Positions 15,503 to 25,097 are shown, counted from the stretch's first letter. The stretch is DNA of 64,000 nt from an uncultured Stenotrophomonas sp. (GCF_945952405.1 NZ_CAMFIA010000005.1:124001-188000), one strand, 5' to 3'. Program-made: numbers and translations. Notes: generated by a model not told the origin, from the sequence alone.

Positions 15503-17377
15503 GTGGCAGACAAGTATTGCGATCTGGTCATGAAGGGCGGTATCACCAGCGGCATCGTGTACCCCAACGCGGTACTGGCGCTGGCCCGCGAGTATCGGTT
15601 CAAGAGCATCGGCGGCACCTCGGCCGGCGCCATCGCCGCGGCGGTGGCGGCCGCGGCGGCGTGCGGTGATCGTCGCCAGCAGGCCGGCGAGCACCTGCCT
15701 GGCGATGCCGGCTATGGCGGACTGTCGGCGGTGTCGGCACAGTTGTCGCGGCGCGGTTTCATCTACAGCCTGTTCCAGCCGGCACGGGGCGCACGCGCCG
15801 CCTACCGGTTGCTGGTGGTGTTGACCGGCAATGCGCGCCTGCCGCACAAGCTGACGTGCCTGGCCGTCGCCGTATTCGAGATCGCGCCGCTGGAGGTGCT
15901 GGTATCGCTGGCACTGCTGCTCGGCCTGGGCTGGTGGGGCGGCGGCTGGAGTGGCGTGGCGGCCACGTTGCTGCCATCGCTGCTGTGTGCCTACGGCGCG
16001 GGCGTTGCCGGTGCCGCGCTGCGCGTTGCGCGGGTGGCGCGGCGCAACCTGCTGGGCCTGTGCAGCGGCCTTGGCGGTGATGCGCGCCGACCGGCATTGA
16101 CCGAGTGGCTGCATGCCTGCCTGCAGCAGCTGTCCGGCAAGCCGCTGGATGCGCCGCTGACCTTCGCCGACCTGCACGACGCGCCGCGCTATGCCGGCGA
16201 GCCGGACAGCCCGCACGCGATCAGCCTGCAGATGATCACCACCTGCGTATCGCACAACGAACCGCGCACCTTGCCCCTCGGTGGCGCGCAGTTCTGGTTC
16301 CTGCGCGAGGAGTTCGAGCAGCTGTTCCCGGCCAGCGTGGTGCAGTGGCTGGTGCAGCGGGCCGGCCCGCCGCTGGAGGTGGAGGGGCGCCAGTACTACC
16401 ACCTGCCGCAGGGCCCGCAGCTGCCGGTGCTGGTCGCCACGCGCATGAGCCTGAGCTTCCCGCTGCTGATCAGCGCGGTGCCGCTGCACGAGCCCTCGCG
16501 CCGTGAGCGTCGCTGCGAACCGACCGCGCCGGCGGCCGATCCGGAACACAACGTTGCCGACAGCATGGAAGGACTGACCAGCGCCGGCCAGGCCTGTGGC
16601 CCGGTGATCACGGCCTTCCGCATCTGCTGGTTCTCCGATGGCGGCATCAGCAGCAACTTCCCGATCCACCTGTTCGATGCCGCGTTGCCGCGCTGGCCGA
16701 CCTTCGCCATCAACCTGGTCTACCCGCAGCATGCCGAAGACGTGAGCCACGGCAGCAGCGGCCGCCAGGCGCTGGAGCATGCGGTGTTCCTGCCCACCGA
16801 GAACCGCCACGGCTGGCAGCGCACCTACCAGTCGATCGCCACGCCGCTGGCGGCCGCGGAACTGGGGCGCTTCCTGTTCGCGGTGGTGGCGACCATGCAG
16901 AACTGGCGCGACCTGCTGCAGGCACGCGCGCCGGGCTATCGCGACCGCATCGTGCATGTGAGCCTGCAGGGTGACGAGGGCGGCATGAACCTGGACATGC
17001 CGCAGGAGGTCCTGACCCGCATCGCCGACAAGGGCAGCCTGGCCGGTGCACGCTTCTGTGCGTTCTCGTTCGAGAACCACTACTGGATCCGCTGGCGCAA
17101 CCTGGCCTCGGCCTACCAGCGCTACACGCTGGAAGTGGCGCGGACCGATGACCCGGCGCAGCAGGTGCTGGCCTATCGCGCGGCGTATGCGATGGTTGCC
17201 AGCGGCCAGCCGGCGCCGCCTTCGTACAAGCTGGGCTCGGAAGACAAGCGGTTGGCCTCGCAGCAACTATGGGGCCTGATGGTCGAACAGGGGCGCAGCT
17301 GGGATGACCTCGGCCCCGACCTCACCGACGGCGCACCACGCCCGTTGCCGCAGATGAAGGTGACACCGATCTACTGA
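15503..17377 (+). CDS. Patatin-like phospholipase with membrane segments inserted in the catalytic domain
   Basis: The 624-residue protein has the patatin catalytic set: an oxyanion loop (VMKGGITSGIVYP), the nucleophile elbow GGTSAG, and the Asp of the dyad in SDGGISSNFP. The elbow and the Asp lie about 350 residues apart, much more than in short patatins, and between them are two or three hydrophobic stretches (from VAVFEIAPLEVLVSLALLLG to LLPSLLCAYGAGVAGAAL). It is therefore probably membrane-attached and hydrolyses lipid acyl esters. The GTG at 15503 has GGGGCAGGA upstream; an earlier in-frame start lacks homology. It is divergent from the FAD oxidase gene, with no operon partner. The physiological role is unknown. 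Confidence 0.85.
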   Translation: MADKYCDLVMKGGITSGIVYPNAVLALAREYRFKSIGGTSAGAIAAAVAAAAACGDRRQQAGEHLPGDAGYGGLSAVSAQLSRRGFIYSLFQPARGARAAYRLLVVLTGNARLPHKLTCLAVAVFEIAPLEVLVSLALLLGLGWWGGGWSGVAATLLPSLLCAYGAGVAGAALRVARVARRNLLGLCSGLGGDARRPALTEWLHACLQQLSGKPLDAPLTFADLHDAPRYAGEPDSPHAISLQMITTCVSHNEPRTLPLGGAQFWFLREEFEQLFPASVVQWLVQRAGPPLEVEGRQYYHLPQGPQLPVLVATRMSLSFPLLISAVPLHEPSRRERRCEPTAPAADPEHNVADSMEGLTSAGQACGPVITAFRICWFSDGGISSNFPIHLFDAALPRWPTFAINLVYPQHAEDVSHGSSGRQALEHAVFLPTENRHGWQRTYQSIATPLAAAELGRFLFAVVATMQNWRDLLQARAPGYRDRIVHVSLQGDEGGMNLDMPQEVLTRIADKGSLAGARFCAFSFENHYWIRWRNLASAYQRYTLEVARTDDPAQQVLAYRAAYAMVASGQPAPPSYKLGSEDKRLASQQLWGLMVEQGRSWDDLGPDLTDGAPRPLPQMKVTPIY

Positions 17378-17378
17378 C

Positions 17379-17483
17379 GGGGCCAGCGGCCCTTTCGACG
17401 GCAAAGGCCGCTGGCCCCAGGCCATTGCACTGGGGCCAGCGGATGCACGAAAGGTCTAGTAGATCCACGCCATGCGTGGATGA
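17379..17483. terminator. Large hairpin and REP between convergent genes
   Basis: GGGGCCAGCGGCC and GGCCGCTGGCCCC (about 17381-17420) form a long stem that can end transcription from either side, although a T run is lacking. A further copy of GGGGCCAGCGG follows at 17432-17442. A GTAG-type REP (GTAGATCCACGCC...GTGGATGA) occupies 17459-17483. Confidence 0.65.
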
Positions 17484-17501
17484 ATCCCACCGGAGCCGAG
17501 C

Positions 17502-18869
17502 CTAGCGCCCGGGCAGCTGCGCGAACGCGCGCTGCATGCAGTCCTCGCGTGGGCATACCCGGCAGCCGGGCCCGATCGACACCGAATTGCCCGGGCTCTG
17601 CACATCCAGCCCCAGTGAATACACCAGCCGCTCGGCATGCTGCAGATCGCAGCCCAGCGCCACCGCGAAGGTCTTGCGCGGTTGGCCGTGGCCGACCGGA
17701 CCGCTGCTGACCTGCCGCGCCAGCCAGAAATGGCGCCGCCCGTCGGGCATGCGCGCGGTCTGGGTGAGGATGCGGCCGGGCTGGTTGAACGCCTCGTAGA
17801 CGATCCACAACGGGCATGAGCCGCCCACCTGCGAGAAGTGGAAATCGGTGGCCGAGTGGCGCTTGGACACGTTGCCGGCGCGGTCCACGCGGATGAAGAA
17901 GAACGGCAGGCCGGGGGCGCTGCGCCGTGCCAGTGTGCTCAGCCGGTGGCAGACCGCTTCGAAGCCGACGCCGAACTGGTGCGCGAGCAGCTCGATGTCG
18001 TAACTGCTGGCCTCGGCCGCACGCAGGAAGCGCATGTACGGCATCACCAGCGCGCCGGCGAAGTAATTGGACAGGCCGATGCGGGCCTGGGCGATGCGCG
18101 CGTCGTCACTGAAGCCGGCGCGTGCCACCACCGCATCGATCTGCGGCAGGTAGCCGTGCAGGGCCAGCTCCGCGGCCATCTGGAAGGCCTGCTGGCCCGG
18201 TTCAAGATAGTCCGGCAGCCACAGCCGGCGCGTGCTGGCATCGTACTGGCGCTTCTCGCGCCCGGCCTGCAGCGCGGCCACTTCCACCAGCACGCCGTGG
18301 CGGTCGGCCAGCAGCTGGCGCAGGCGGGGCGCCACGTGGCCCGGCGACAGGCCCCATTCGGCGAACAGGTGCTCGGCCAGCTCGTCCAGTTCGGGAATGT
18401 GGTTGTGCATGCGGTTGAAGAATTCCCGCACCTGGTCACCAGCGGGCAGGGTGCTGCCGGCGCCCGGTTCGCCCAGCTGGAACTCCAGCGCCGCGGCATG
18501 TTCGCGCAGTGCCAGGTGGCGGCGATGCAGGTCCAGCAGCGCGCGGCTGACCTGCGGCAGGTTGCCGGCCAGGGCACGCAGCTCGACCGCGCTGACCTCG
18601 GCCAGGCCCAGGTCGCGCAGCGTCTCGCCCAGCGCTTCCTGCAGCGCCGCCGGCTCATCTTCGTCGAACAGCGGCGAAACATCGCCCAGCACCTGGCCCA
18701 GCTTCTTCTGCACGGCCGGGGTCAGCGGGCGCTTGTTGCGCTCGATCTGGTTCAGGTAGCTGGCCGACAACCCCAGCGCCCGTGCCAGGTCGGCCTGGCT
18801 GTAGCCGCGCTGTTCGCGCAGGCGCAGCAGGCGCAGGCCAAGTTGTCGCTGAGGCGCTGAATGATTCAC
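17502..18869 (-). CDS. XRE-family regulator of short-chain acyl-CoA metabolism (RamB/PrpR-like)
   Basis: This 455-residue regulator has an N-terminal helix-turn-helix of the XRE type (YSQADLARALGLSASYLNQIE), an IrrE/ImmA-like middle region, and a C-terminal domain of the family called short-chain fatty acyl-CoA regulators. The C-terminus carries GCRVCPREDCMQRAF; in the actinobacterial relative PrpR, equivalent Cys bind an iron-sulfur cluster and the protein senses acyl-CoA. The start is GTG at 18869. It is divergent from the valine-catabolic operon starting with mmsA, separated by 115 bases, so it very likely controls that operon and itself. The direction of control is not visible. Confidence 0.9.
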   Translation of the reverse strand: MNHSAPQRQLGLRLLRLREQRGYSQADLARALGLSASYLNQIERNKRPLTPAVQKKLGQVLGDVSPLFDEDEPAALQEALGETLRDLGLAEVSAVELRALAGNLPQVSRALLDLHRRHLALREHAAALEFQLGEPGAGSTLPAGDQVREFFNRMHNHIPELDELAEHLFAEWGLSPGHVAPRLRQLLADRHGVLVEVAALQAGREKRQYDASTRRLWLPDYLEPGQQAFQMAAELALHGYLPQIDAVVARAGFSDDARIAQARIGLSNYFAGALVMPYMRFLRAAEASSYDIELLAHQFGVGFEAVCHRLSTLARRSAPGLPFFFIRVDRAGNVSKRHSATDFHFSQVGGSCPLWIVYEAFNQPGRILTQTARMPDGRRHFWLARQVSSGPVGHGQPRKTFAVALGCDLQHAERLVYSLGLDVQSPGNSVSIGPGCRVCPREDCMQRAFAQLPGR

Positions 18870-18949
18870 AGGATTAACAGGAATCGTGGGGTGTGTTGGC
18901 CAGATTAAGCGGATTCAGCCCGGAAATCGAGGCGGGTGCTGTGAATAAT
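18864..18949. promoter_or_regulatory. Divergent control region of the valine operon
   Basis: ATTCACAG (18864-18871) and CTGTGAAT (18939-18946) are exact reverse complements. One lies at the start of the regulator gene and the other upstream of mmsA. AGATTAA-like copies (GGATTAACAG and CAGATTAAGC) lie between. The layout fits two operators for the divergently encoded regulator; this is inference from position. Confidence 0.45.
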
Positions 18950-18984
18950 GCCAAGCATCTTTCGCACCCAGTGGGATTGTCGTC

Positions 18985-20490
18985 ATGACTGTTGCAGCGC
19001 CCCGTATCCGCATGCTGATCGATGGCCAGTTCGTTGAATCGGCTACCTCCCACTGGCAGGACGTGATCAATCCGGCCACCCAGGACGTGCTGGCCAAGGT
19101 GCCGTTCGCCACCGCCAGCGAAGTGGATGCCGCCGTCGCCGCCGCCAAGGAAGCCTTCAAGACCTGGCGCAAGACCCCGATCGGCACCCGCGCGCGCATC
19201 TTCCTGAAGTACCAGCAGCTGATCCGCGAGAACATGAGCGAGCTGGCCCACATCCTCACCGCCGAACAGGGCAAGACCCTGCCGGATGCTGAAGGCGATG
19301 TGTTCCGTGGCCTGGAAGTGGTCGAGCACGCTGCGGCCATCGGCAACCTGCAGCTGGGCGAGCTGGCCAACAACGTGGCCAATGGCGTGGATACCTACAC
19401 GATCATGCAGCCGCTGGGCGTGTGCGCCGGCATCACCCCGTTCAACTTCCCGGCGATGATCCCGCTGTGGATGTTCCCGATGGCCATCGCTACCGGCAAC
19501 ACCTTCATCCTCAAGCCGTCCGAGCAGGACCCGATGGTCACCATGCGCCTGGTCGAGCTTGCGCTGGAGGCCGGCATTCCGAAGGGCGTGCTGAACGTCG
19601 TCCACGGTGGCGAGGAAGTGGTCAACGCGATCTGCGACCACCCGGACATCAAGGCTGTTTCGTTCGTCGGTTCCACCCGCGTCGGCACCCACGTCTACAA
19701 CCGCGCCTCGCTGGCCGGCAAGCGCGTGCAGTGCATGATGGGCGCCAAGAACCACGCCGTGGTGCTGCCGGACGCCAACAAGGAGCAGACCCTCAACGCG
19801 ATGGTCGGCGCCGCCTTCGGTGCCGCGGGCCAGCGCTGCATGGCCGCCTCCACCCTGGTGCTGGTCGGCGAAGCGCGCAACTGGGTGCAGGACCTGGTGA
19901 GCAAGGCGCAGACCCTGAAGGTCAGCGGTGGCACCGTGGCCGGTACCGACGTCGGCCCGGTCATTTCCTGCAGCGCCCGCGAGCGCGTGGAAGGCCTGAT
20001 CGCCTCGGGCGTGGAGCAGGGCGCCAAGCTGGTGCTGGATGGCCGCAAGCCGCAGGTCGATGGCTTCGAGAAGGGCAACTTCGTCGGCCCGACCATCTTT
20101 GCCGGTGTCACCACCGACATGCGCATCTACCAGGAAGAAATCTTCGGGCCGGTGCTGGTCATCCTCGAAGCGGAAACGCTGGAAGAGGCCATCGCGATGG
20201 TCAACAGCAACCCGAACGGCAACGGCACCGCACTGTTCACCCAGTCCGGCGCGGCCGCACGCAAGTTCCAGGAAGACATCGATGTCGGCCAGGTTGGCAT
20301 CAACGTGCCGATCCCGGTGCCGGTGCCGCTGTTCTCCTTCACCGGTTCGCGCGCCTCCAAGCTGGGCGACCTGGGCCCGTACGGCAAGCAGGTAGTGCTG
20401 TTCTACACCCAGACCAAGACGGTCACCGCGCGCTGGTTCGATGACGAGACGCTGAGCCATGGCGTCAACACCACGATCAGCCTGAAGTAA
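18985..20490 (+). CDS. mmsA: Methylmalonate-semialdehyde dehydrogenase (CoA-acylating)
   Basis: MmsA oxidises methylmalonate semialdehyde (from valine) and malonate semialdehyde to propionyl-CoA and acetyl-CoA with NAD. The 501-residue protein has the aldehyde-dehydrogenase fold. The catalytic Cys is in GQRCMAAST, the family marker [12 protein letters not shown] precedes it, and [15 protein letters not shown] is the conserved cofactor-side loop. The usual ALDH general-base Glu is not needed in this CoA-dependent branch. It is the first gene of a five-gene valine cluster (15 bases to the next), and the divergent acyl-CoA regulator probably controls it. Confidence 0.97.
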   Translation: MTVAAPRIRMLIDGQFVESATSHWQDVINPATQDVLAKVPFATASEVDAAVAAAKEAFKTWRKTPIGTRARIFLKYQQLIRENMSELAHILTAEQGKTLPDAEGDVFRGLEVVEHAAAIGNLQLGELANNVANGVDTYTIMQPLGVCAGITPFNFPAMIPLWMFPMAIATGNTFILKPSEQDPMVTMRLVELALEAGIPKGVLNVVHGGEEVVNAICDHPDIKAVSFVGSTRVGTHVYNRASLAGKRVQCMMGAKNHAVVLPDANKEQTLNAMVGAAFGAAGQRCMAASTLVLVGEARNWVQDLVSKAQTLKVSGGTVAGTDVGPVISCSARERVEGLIASGVEQGAKLVLDGRKPQVDGFEKGNFVGPTIFAGVTTDMRIYQEEIFGPVLVILEAETLEEAIAMVNSNPNGNGTALFTQSGAAARKFQEDIDVGQVGINVPIPVPVPLFSFTGSRASKLGDLGPYGKQVVLFYTQTKTVTARWFDDETLSHGVNTTISLK

Positions 20491-20504
20491 GGCCAGGAGC
20501 AGCC

Positions 20505-21671
20505 ATGAGCCACTCGATGACGACGGAACTGGAAGAAGCGCAGCAGGCGTACCGCGAGGCGGCACGCGACTTCGCACAGGCCGAACTGGCGCCGCACGCC
20601 GCGCGATGGGATGCGGAGGGCATCTTCCCGCGCGAAGCGATCGCCAAGGCCGGTGAACTGGGCTTCTGCGGTCTGTACATGGACCCGGAAGTGGGCGGCA
20701 GCGGCCTGAGCCGGCTGGACGCCGCCGTCGTCATCGAGGAACTCGCCAACGTCGACCCGTCGACCGCGGCCTACATCAGCATCCACAACATGGCTTCGTG
20801 GATGGTGTCGAAGTGGGGCCAGCCGGCACTGCGCGAAGCGTGGGGCAATGACCTGGCTGCAGGCCTCAAGCTGGCCTCGTACTGCCTGACCGAGCCGGGC
20901 GCCGGCTCCGATGCGGCCTCGCTGAAGACCACCGCGGTGCGCGATGGCGACCACTTCGTGCTGAACGGCGCCAAGGCCTTCATCTCCGGCGCCGGTGCCA
21001 CCGAGCTGCTGGTGGTGATGGCGCGTACCGGCGGTGCCGGTGCCGGTGGGGTCAGCGCGATCGCGGTGCCGTCGGACCTGCCGGGCATCAGCTTCGGCCG
21101 CAAGGAAGAGAAGATGGGCTGGAACAGCCAGCCCACCCGTGGCATCACCTTCGAGAACGTCCGCGTGCCGGTCAGCCACCTTCTGGGAGAGGAAGGCGGC
21201 GGCTTCAAGCTGGCGATGAAGGGGCTCGACGGTGGCCGCATCAATATTGCCGCCTGTTCGCTGGGCGCCGCGCAGGGTGCACTGGATGCCGCGCGCCGCT
21301 ACATGGGCGAGCGCCGCCAGTTCGGCAAGGCACTGGCCGAGTTCCAGGCGCTGCAGTTCAAGCTGGCCGACATGGTCACCCAGCTGGTAGCCGCACGACA
21401 GATGGTGCATACCGCTGCGCGCAAGCTCGACGCCGGTGCCAGCGATGCCAATGTGTGGTGCGCGATGGCCAAGCGCTTCGCCACCGATGCCGGTTTCAAC
21501 GTCTGCAATGAAGCGCTGCAGATCCACGGTGGCTACGGTTACATCCGCGAATATCCGATCGAGCGCCTGTTGCGCGACTGCCGCGTGCACCAGATCCTGG
21601 AAGGCACCAACGAGATCATGCGGGTGATCGTTGCCCGTCACCTGCTCAACACCGAAGAGGAACTGCGATGA
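20505..21671 (+). CDS. Acyl-CoA dehydrogenase, probably isobutyryl-CoA dehydrogenase
   Basis: This FAD flavoprotein of 388 residues catalyses alpha,beta-desaturation of acyl-CoA, passing electrons to ETF. Signatures are YCLTEPGAGSDAASL, the FAD-contacting RRQFGKALAEFQ and IHGGYGYIREYPIERLLRD, and the catalytic Glu in QILEGTNEIMR, the position used by short- and branched-chain members. Its place between mmsA and the enoyl-CoA hydratase points to isobutyryl-CoA as the substrate, the first step of valine-derived acyl-CoA breakdown; this is inferred from context. The following gene starts within its stop codon (ATGA overlap). Confidence 0.93.
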   Translation: MSHSMTTELEEAQQAYREAARDFAQAELAPHAARWDAEGIFPREAIAKAGELGFCGLYMDPEVGGSGLSRLDAAVVIEELANVDPSTAAYISIHNMASWMVSKWGQPALREAWGNDLAAGLKLASYCLTEPGAGSDAASLKTTAVRDGDHFVLNGAKAFISGAGATELLVVMARTGGAGAGGVSAIAVPSDLPGISFGRKEEKMGWNSQPTRGITFENVRVPVSHLLGEEGGGFKLAMKGLDGGRINIAACSLGAAQGALDAARRYMGERRQFGKALAEFQALQFKLADMVTQLVAARQMVHTAARKLDAGASDANVWCAMAKRFATDAGFNVCNEALQIHGGYGYIREYPIERLLRDCRVHQILEGTNEIMRVIVARHLLNTEEELR

Positions 21672-22465
21672 AGGATTGGCGTACCCAGGAGCATGTGGGC
21701 CTGAAGGTGGAGGTGGATGGCCACACCGCCGTGGTCACCCTGAACAACCCACCGGCGCACACCTGGACCGTGCACAGCCTGTCGGCGCTGCGCGACCTGG
21801 TCGGCGCGCTCAACGCGGATCGTGACGTCTATGCGCTGGTGATCACCGGCGAAGGCGAGAAGTTCTTCTCCGCCGGTGCCGACCTCAACCAGTTCGCCTC
21901 CGGTGACAAGGCCGCTGCACGCGAAGCGGCACGCCGTTTCGGTGAGGCCTTCGAGGCGCTGTCCGGTTTCCGTGGGGTGTCGATTGCCGCGATCAACGGC
22001 TACGCCATGGGCGGGGGCCTGGAATGCGCGCTGGCCTGCGACCTGCGCATCATTGAAGAGCATGCCCAGGTCGCACTGCCGGAGGCCACCGTCGGCCTGC
22101 TGCCGTGCGCCGGTGGTACCCAGAACCTGCCTCGCCTGGTTGGCGAAGGCTGGGCCAAGCGCATGATCCTGCTGGGCGAGCGCATCAACGCCGAAACCGC
22201 GCTGCGCATCGGCCTGGCCGAAGAGAAGGTCGGCAAGGGCGAAGCCAAGGCGCTGGCACTGGAATGGGCGAAGAAGGCCGGCAAGCAGAGCCCGACCAGC
22301 ATCGCGGCCTGCAAGACCCTGGTGCAGTCGACCCGTACCGGCACCCACGCCTCGGCGCTGGTGGCCGAACGCGAAGCCTTCGTCGACCTGTTCGACACTG
22401 CCGACCAGGTCGAGGGCGTGACCGCCTTCCTGGAAAAGCGCGCCGCGCAGTGGAAGAACGCATGA
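21668..22465 (+). CDS. Enoyl-CoA hydratase
   Basis: The 265-residue crotonase-fold enzyme hydrates enoyl-CoA, here probably methacrylyl-CoA to 3-hydroxyisobutyryl-CoA. The oxyanion-hole loop is AGADLNQFASG and the second is AINGYAMGGGLECALACDLRI; the active-site Glu is in LPEATVGLLPCAGGTQ. The start overlaps the stop of the dehydrogenase gene by 4 bases and its own stop overlaps the next start in the same way, so translation is coupled through the operon. Confidence 0.94.
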   Translation: MKDWRTQEHVGLKVEVDGHTAVVTLNNPPAHTWTVHSLSALRDLVGALNADRDVYALVITGEGEKFFSAGADLNQFASGDKAAAREAARRFGEAFEALSGFRGVSIAAINGYAMGGGLECALACDLRIIEEHAQVALPEATVGLLPCAGGTQNLPRLVGEGWAKRMILLGERINAETALRIGLAEEKVGKGEAKALALEWAKKAGKQSPTSIAACKTLVQSTRTGTHASALVAEREAFVDLFDTADQVEGVTAFLEKRAAQWKNA

Positions 22466-23637
22466 GCACCGACACCGTTGCCGTTGAAGCACCGGTGTTG
22501 TTCGAAGAGCGCGTAGCCGGCAACGGCACGCGCATCGGCATCGCCACGCTCAATGCGCCGCGCACGCTCAACGGCTTCTCGCTGCCGATGGCCCACCTGC
22601 TGCTGCAGCAGCTGAACGCCTGGGCCGACGACGACGGCATCGCCATGGTGGTGCTGCAGGGCGCGGGCGAGAAGGCGTTCTGCGCCGGCGGCGACCTGCA
22701 CAGCCTGTACCAGAGCATGCGCGCGTTCCGCGACGCCGGTCGCAGCGACATCCGCGAGAACGACTACGCCGCCGAATTCTTCGACGTCGAATACCGCGTC
22801 GACTACCTGATCCACACCTACGCCAAGCCGATCCTGTGCTGGGGCCATGGCATCGTGATGGGCGGCGGCATCGGCCTGATGTCCGGTGCCAGCCACCGCG
22901 TGGTCAGCGAGCGTTCCAAGCTGGCTTTCCCGGAAATCACGGTGGGCCTGTTCCCCGATGTCGGCGGCAGCTGGCTGCTGCCGCGCGTACCGGGCAAGGG
23001 CGGCCTGTTCCTGGCCCTGACCGGCGCGCTGCTCAACCCGGGTGATGCCATCTACGCCGGCCTGGCCGACCTGCACGTGGCCGAAGAGCGCCGCAATGCG
23101 GTATTCGAGGCGTTGCTGCAGGTGGCCTGGTCCAGCGACGCCGCGCACAACCACGAACGCCTCAGCCATCTGCTGCAGTCGCATGCCAGCGATGCCGCCA
23201 CCGGCCCGCTGCTGGCCCATGCCGCGCAGCTCGATGCGCTGTGCGAGGGCGATGACCTTGAGGCCATCGTCGCGCGCATTGCCGGGCTGCAGACCGATGA
23301 TGCCTGGCTGCAGGCCGCGCAGAAGACCCTCGCTGCCGGTGCACCCGGTTCGGCACGGTTGTCGTACGAACTGCAGCGTCGCAGCGCCGGCCAGGACCTG
23401 GCCGCGATCTACCGCCTGGAGTACATCGTCGCCCTGCATTGCGCCGCCCACGGTGATTTCGCCGAAGGCATCCGCGCGCTGCTGATCGACAAGGACCGCA
23501 CTCCGCAGTGGAACCCGGCCGCCCTGGCCGATGCCACCACCGCGTGGTCCGACACGTTCTTTGCTTCGCCCTGGGCCGATGCCGCGCATCCGCTGGCCGA
23601 CCTGGGTACTTCCCTTGCTGAAAGGAGCCTTGCATGA
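22462..23637 (+). CDS. 3-hydroxyisobutyryl-CoA hydrolase
   Basis: This crotonase-family enzyme of 391 residues is longer than the hydratase, as expected for the HIBYL-CoA hydrolase branch, which releases 3-hydroxyisobutyrate from its CoA ester in valine breakdown. Conserved blocks are EKAFCAGGDLHSLYQ, GHGIVMGGGIGLMSGASHRVV and FPEITVGLFPDVGGSWLLPR, the last with the catalytic Glu and Asp typical of the hydrolase. The ATG at 22462 overlaps the hydratase stop. mmsB begins inside its stop codon. Its order in the operon matches the pathway. Confidence 0.94.
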   Translation: MSTDTVAVEAPVLFEERVAGNGTRIGIATLNAPRTLNGFSLPMAHLLLQQLNAWADDDGIAMVVLQGAGEKAFCAGGDLHSLYQSMRAFRDAGRSDIRENDYAAEFFDVEYRVDYLIHTYAKPILCWGHGIVMGGGIGLMSGASHRVVSERSKLAFPEITVGLFPDVGGSWLLPRVPGKGGLFLALTGALLNPGDAIYAGLADLHVAEERRNAVFEALLQVAWSSDAAHNHERLSHLLQSHASDAATGPLLAHAAQLDALCEGDDLEAIVARIAGLQTDDAWLQAAQKTLAAGAPGSARLSYELQRRSAGQDLAAIYRLEYIVALHCAAHGDFAEGIRALLIDKDRTPQWNPAALADATTAWSDTFFASPWADAAHPLADLGTSLAERSLA

Positions 23638-24524
23638 GCCGCATTGCATTCATCGGGTTGGGCAACATGGGTGGCCCGATGGCCGCCAACCTGGTCAAGA
23701 ACGGTCACAGCGTTCGCGTGTTCGATCTGGTTCCGGCGGCGGTGCAGGCCGCCGTCGATGCCGGTGCCAGCGCGGCGTCGTCCGCACGCGACACCCTTGC
23801 TGATGCCGACGTGGTGATCTCGATGCTGCCGGCCAGCCGCCACGTCGAAGGCGTGTACCTGGGTGACGAGGGCATCCTCGCCGCGATCCCGGCCGGCGCG
23901 CTGGTCATCGACTGCAGCACGATCGCCCCGGCCAGTGCCCGCAAGGTCTCTGAAGCCGCCGCCGCGCGTGGCCTGCAGATGATCGATGCGCCGGTGTCCG
24001 GCGGTACCGCTGGTGCCCAGGCTGGTACCCTGACCTTCATCGTTGGTGGCGAAGAGGACGCGCTTGAGCGCGCCCGCCCGGTGCTGCAGGCGATGGGCAA
24101 GAACATCTTCCACGTGGGCGCCAGTGGTGCCGGCCAGGTCGCCAAGCTGTGCAACAACATGGCGCTGGGCGTGATCATGGCGGTGACCGGCGAAGCCATC
24201 GCGCTGGGCGTGGCCCACGGGCTGGACCCGAAGGTGCTGTCGCAGATGATGGCCGTCAGCACCGGCCGCAGCTGGGCCACCGAAGTGTGCAACCCGTGGC
24301 CGGGCGTGCTGGAAAACGCGCCGGCCTCGCGTGGCTACAGCGGCGGCTTCGGCAGCGACCTGATGCTGAAGGACATGGGCCTGGCGGTGGAAGCGGCGAT
24401 GAGTGTCGGCGCCTCGATCCCGCTGGGCGAAGTGGCCCGCAACCTGTACTCGATGAACCACCAGGCCGGCCGCGGCAAGCTGGATTTCTCCAGCGTCGTG
24501 CAGCTCATTACCAGCGAGAAGTAG
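23634..24524 (+). CDS. mmsB: 3-hydroxyisobutyrate dehydrogenase
   Basis: MmsB oxidises 3-hydroxyisobutyrate to methylmalonate semialdehyde with NAD, feeding MmsA. The 296-residue protein begins with the Rossmann motif [20 protein letters not shown], has the substrate motif [18 protein letters not shown], the catalytic Lys in [12 protein letters not shown], and the C-terminal block [19 protein letters not shown] lies upstream of the start, within the end of the preceding gene. It is the last gene of the cluster; its TAG stop is supplied by a REP element, and a strong terminator follows at 24578. Confidence 0.96.
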   Translation: MSRIAFIGLGNMGGPMAANLVKNGHSVRVFDLVPAAVQAAVDAGASAASSARDTLADADVVISMLPASRHVEGVYLGDEGILAAIPAGALVIDCSTIAPASARKVSEAAAARGLQMIDAPVSGGTAGAQAGTLTFIVGGEEDALERARPVLQAMGKNIFHVGASGAGQVAKLCNNMALGVIMAVTGEAIALGVAHGLDPKVLSQMMAVSTGRSWATEVCNPWPGVLENAPASRGYSGGFGSDLMLKDMGLAVEAAMSVGASIPLGEVARNLYSMNHQAGRGKLDFSSVVQLITSEK

Positions 24525-24544
24525 TGCCGGCCGCTGGCCGGCAA
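24521..24544. repeat. GTAG-type REP overlapping the mmsB stop codon
   Basis: Identical over 24 bases to the element at 12035-12058. The TAG of its GTAG head is the mmsB stop codon. Confidence 0.85.
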
Positions 24545-24577
24545 CCTCATGCCCCCATGCGGGACAACGAAGGTGGG

Positions 24578-24620
24578 ATGGGCGGATGCCCGGTTTCGAC
24601 CGGCATCCGCCCATTTTTTT
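24578..24620 (+). terminator. Rho-independent terminator of the valine operon
   Basis: ATGGGCGGATGCC and GGCATCCGCCCAT form a 13-pair stem around CGGTTTCGACC, followed by seven T. It ends the mmsA-mmsB transcript before the convergent ohr gene. Confidence 0.93.
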
Positions 24621-24624
24621 GCCC

Positions 24625-24664
24625 GGGGTCGGATCCCTCCCGCAGCGCGGAAGGGCTCTGACCC
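24625..24664. repeat. Imperfect palindrome of the GGGTC...GACCC type
   Basis: GGGGTCGGATCCCTCCC and GGAAGGGCTCTGACCC form an imperfect hairpin with loop GCAGCGC just downstream of the ohr stop. I recall similar sequences scattered in Stenotrophomonas genomes, but no second copy was found in this window. Confidence 0.5.
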
Positions 24665-24671
24665 GGACGCA

Positions 24672-25097
24672 TCAGGCAACGACCAGGGTCACGTCGATGT
24701 TGCCGCGGGTCGCGTTGGAGTACGGGCAGACGATGTGCGCCTTCTGCACCAGTTCCTCCACCTGCTCGCGCGGCACGCCCGGCACGTTGATGGTCAGCTC
24801 GGCCTCGATGCCGAAGCCGGTCGGGATCTGGCCGATGCCGACCTTGCCGGTCACCGTGGTGTCGGCCGGCAGCGCGACCTTGGCCTGGCCGGCCACGAAC
24901 TTCAGCGCGCCGAGGAAGCAGGCCGAGTAGCCCGCTGCAAACAGCTGCTCCGGGTTGGTGCCCGGGCCGCCGGCGCCGCCCAGTTCGCGCGGGGTCGACA
25001 GCTGGATGTCCAGCACGTTGTCGGACGAGACGGAACGGCCTTCACGGCCGCCGGTGGAGGTGGCCTGGGCGGTGTACAGAACCTTTTCGATGGACAT
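24672..25097 (-). CDS. ohr: Organic hydroperoxide resistance protein
   Basis: Ohr is a cytosolic thiol peroxidase of the OsmC/Ohr family that reduces organic and fatty-acid hydroperoxides. The 141-residue protein has both catalytic Cys, in [12 protein letters not shown] and in [14 protein letters not shown], and the Ohr-type start [16 protein letters not shown]. The conserved Arg that tunes the reactive Cys is in that first block. An ohrR repressor gene, usually adjacent, is not seen in the window. A perfect palindrome upstream may be an operator. Confidence 0.95.
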   Translation of the reverse strand: MSIEKVLYTAQATSTGGREGRSVSSDNVLDIQLSTPRELGGAGGPGTNPEQLFAAGYSACFLGALKFVAGQAKVALPADTTVTGKVGIGQIPTGFGIEAELTINVPGVPREQVEELVQKAHIVCPYSNATRGNIDVTLVVA

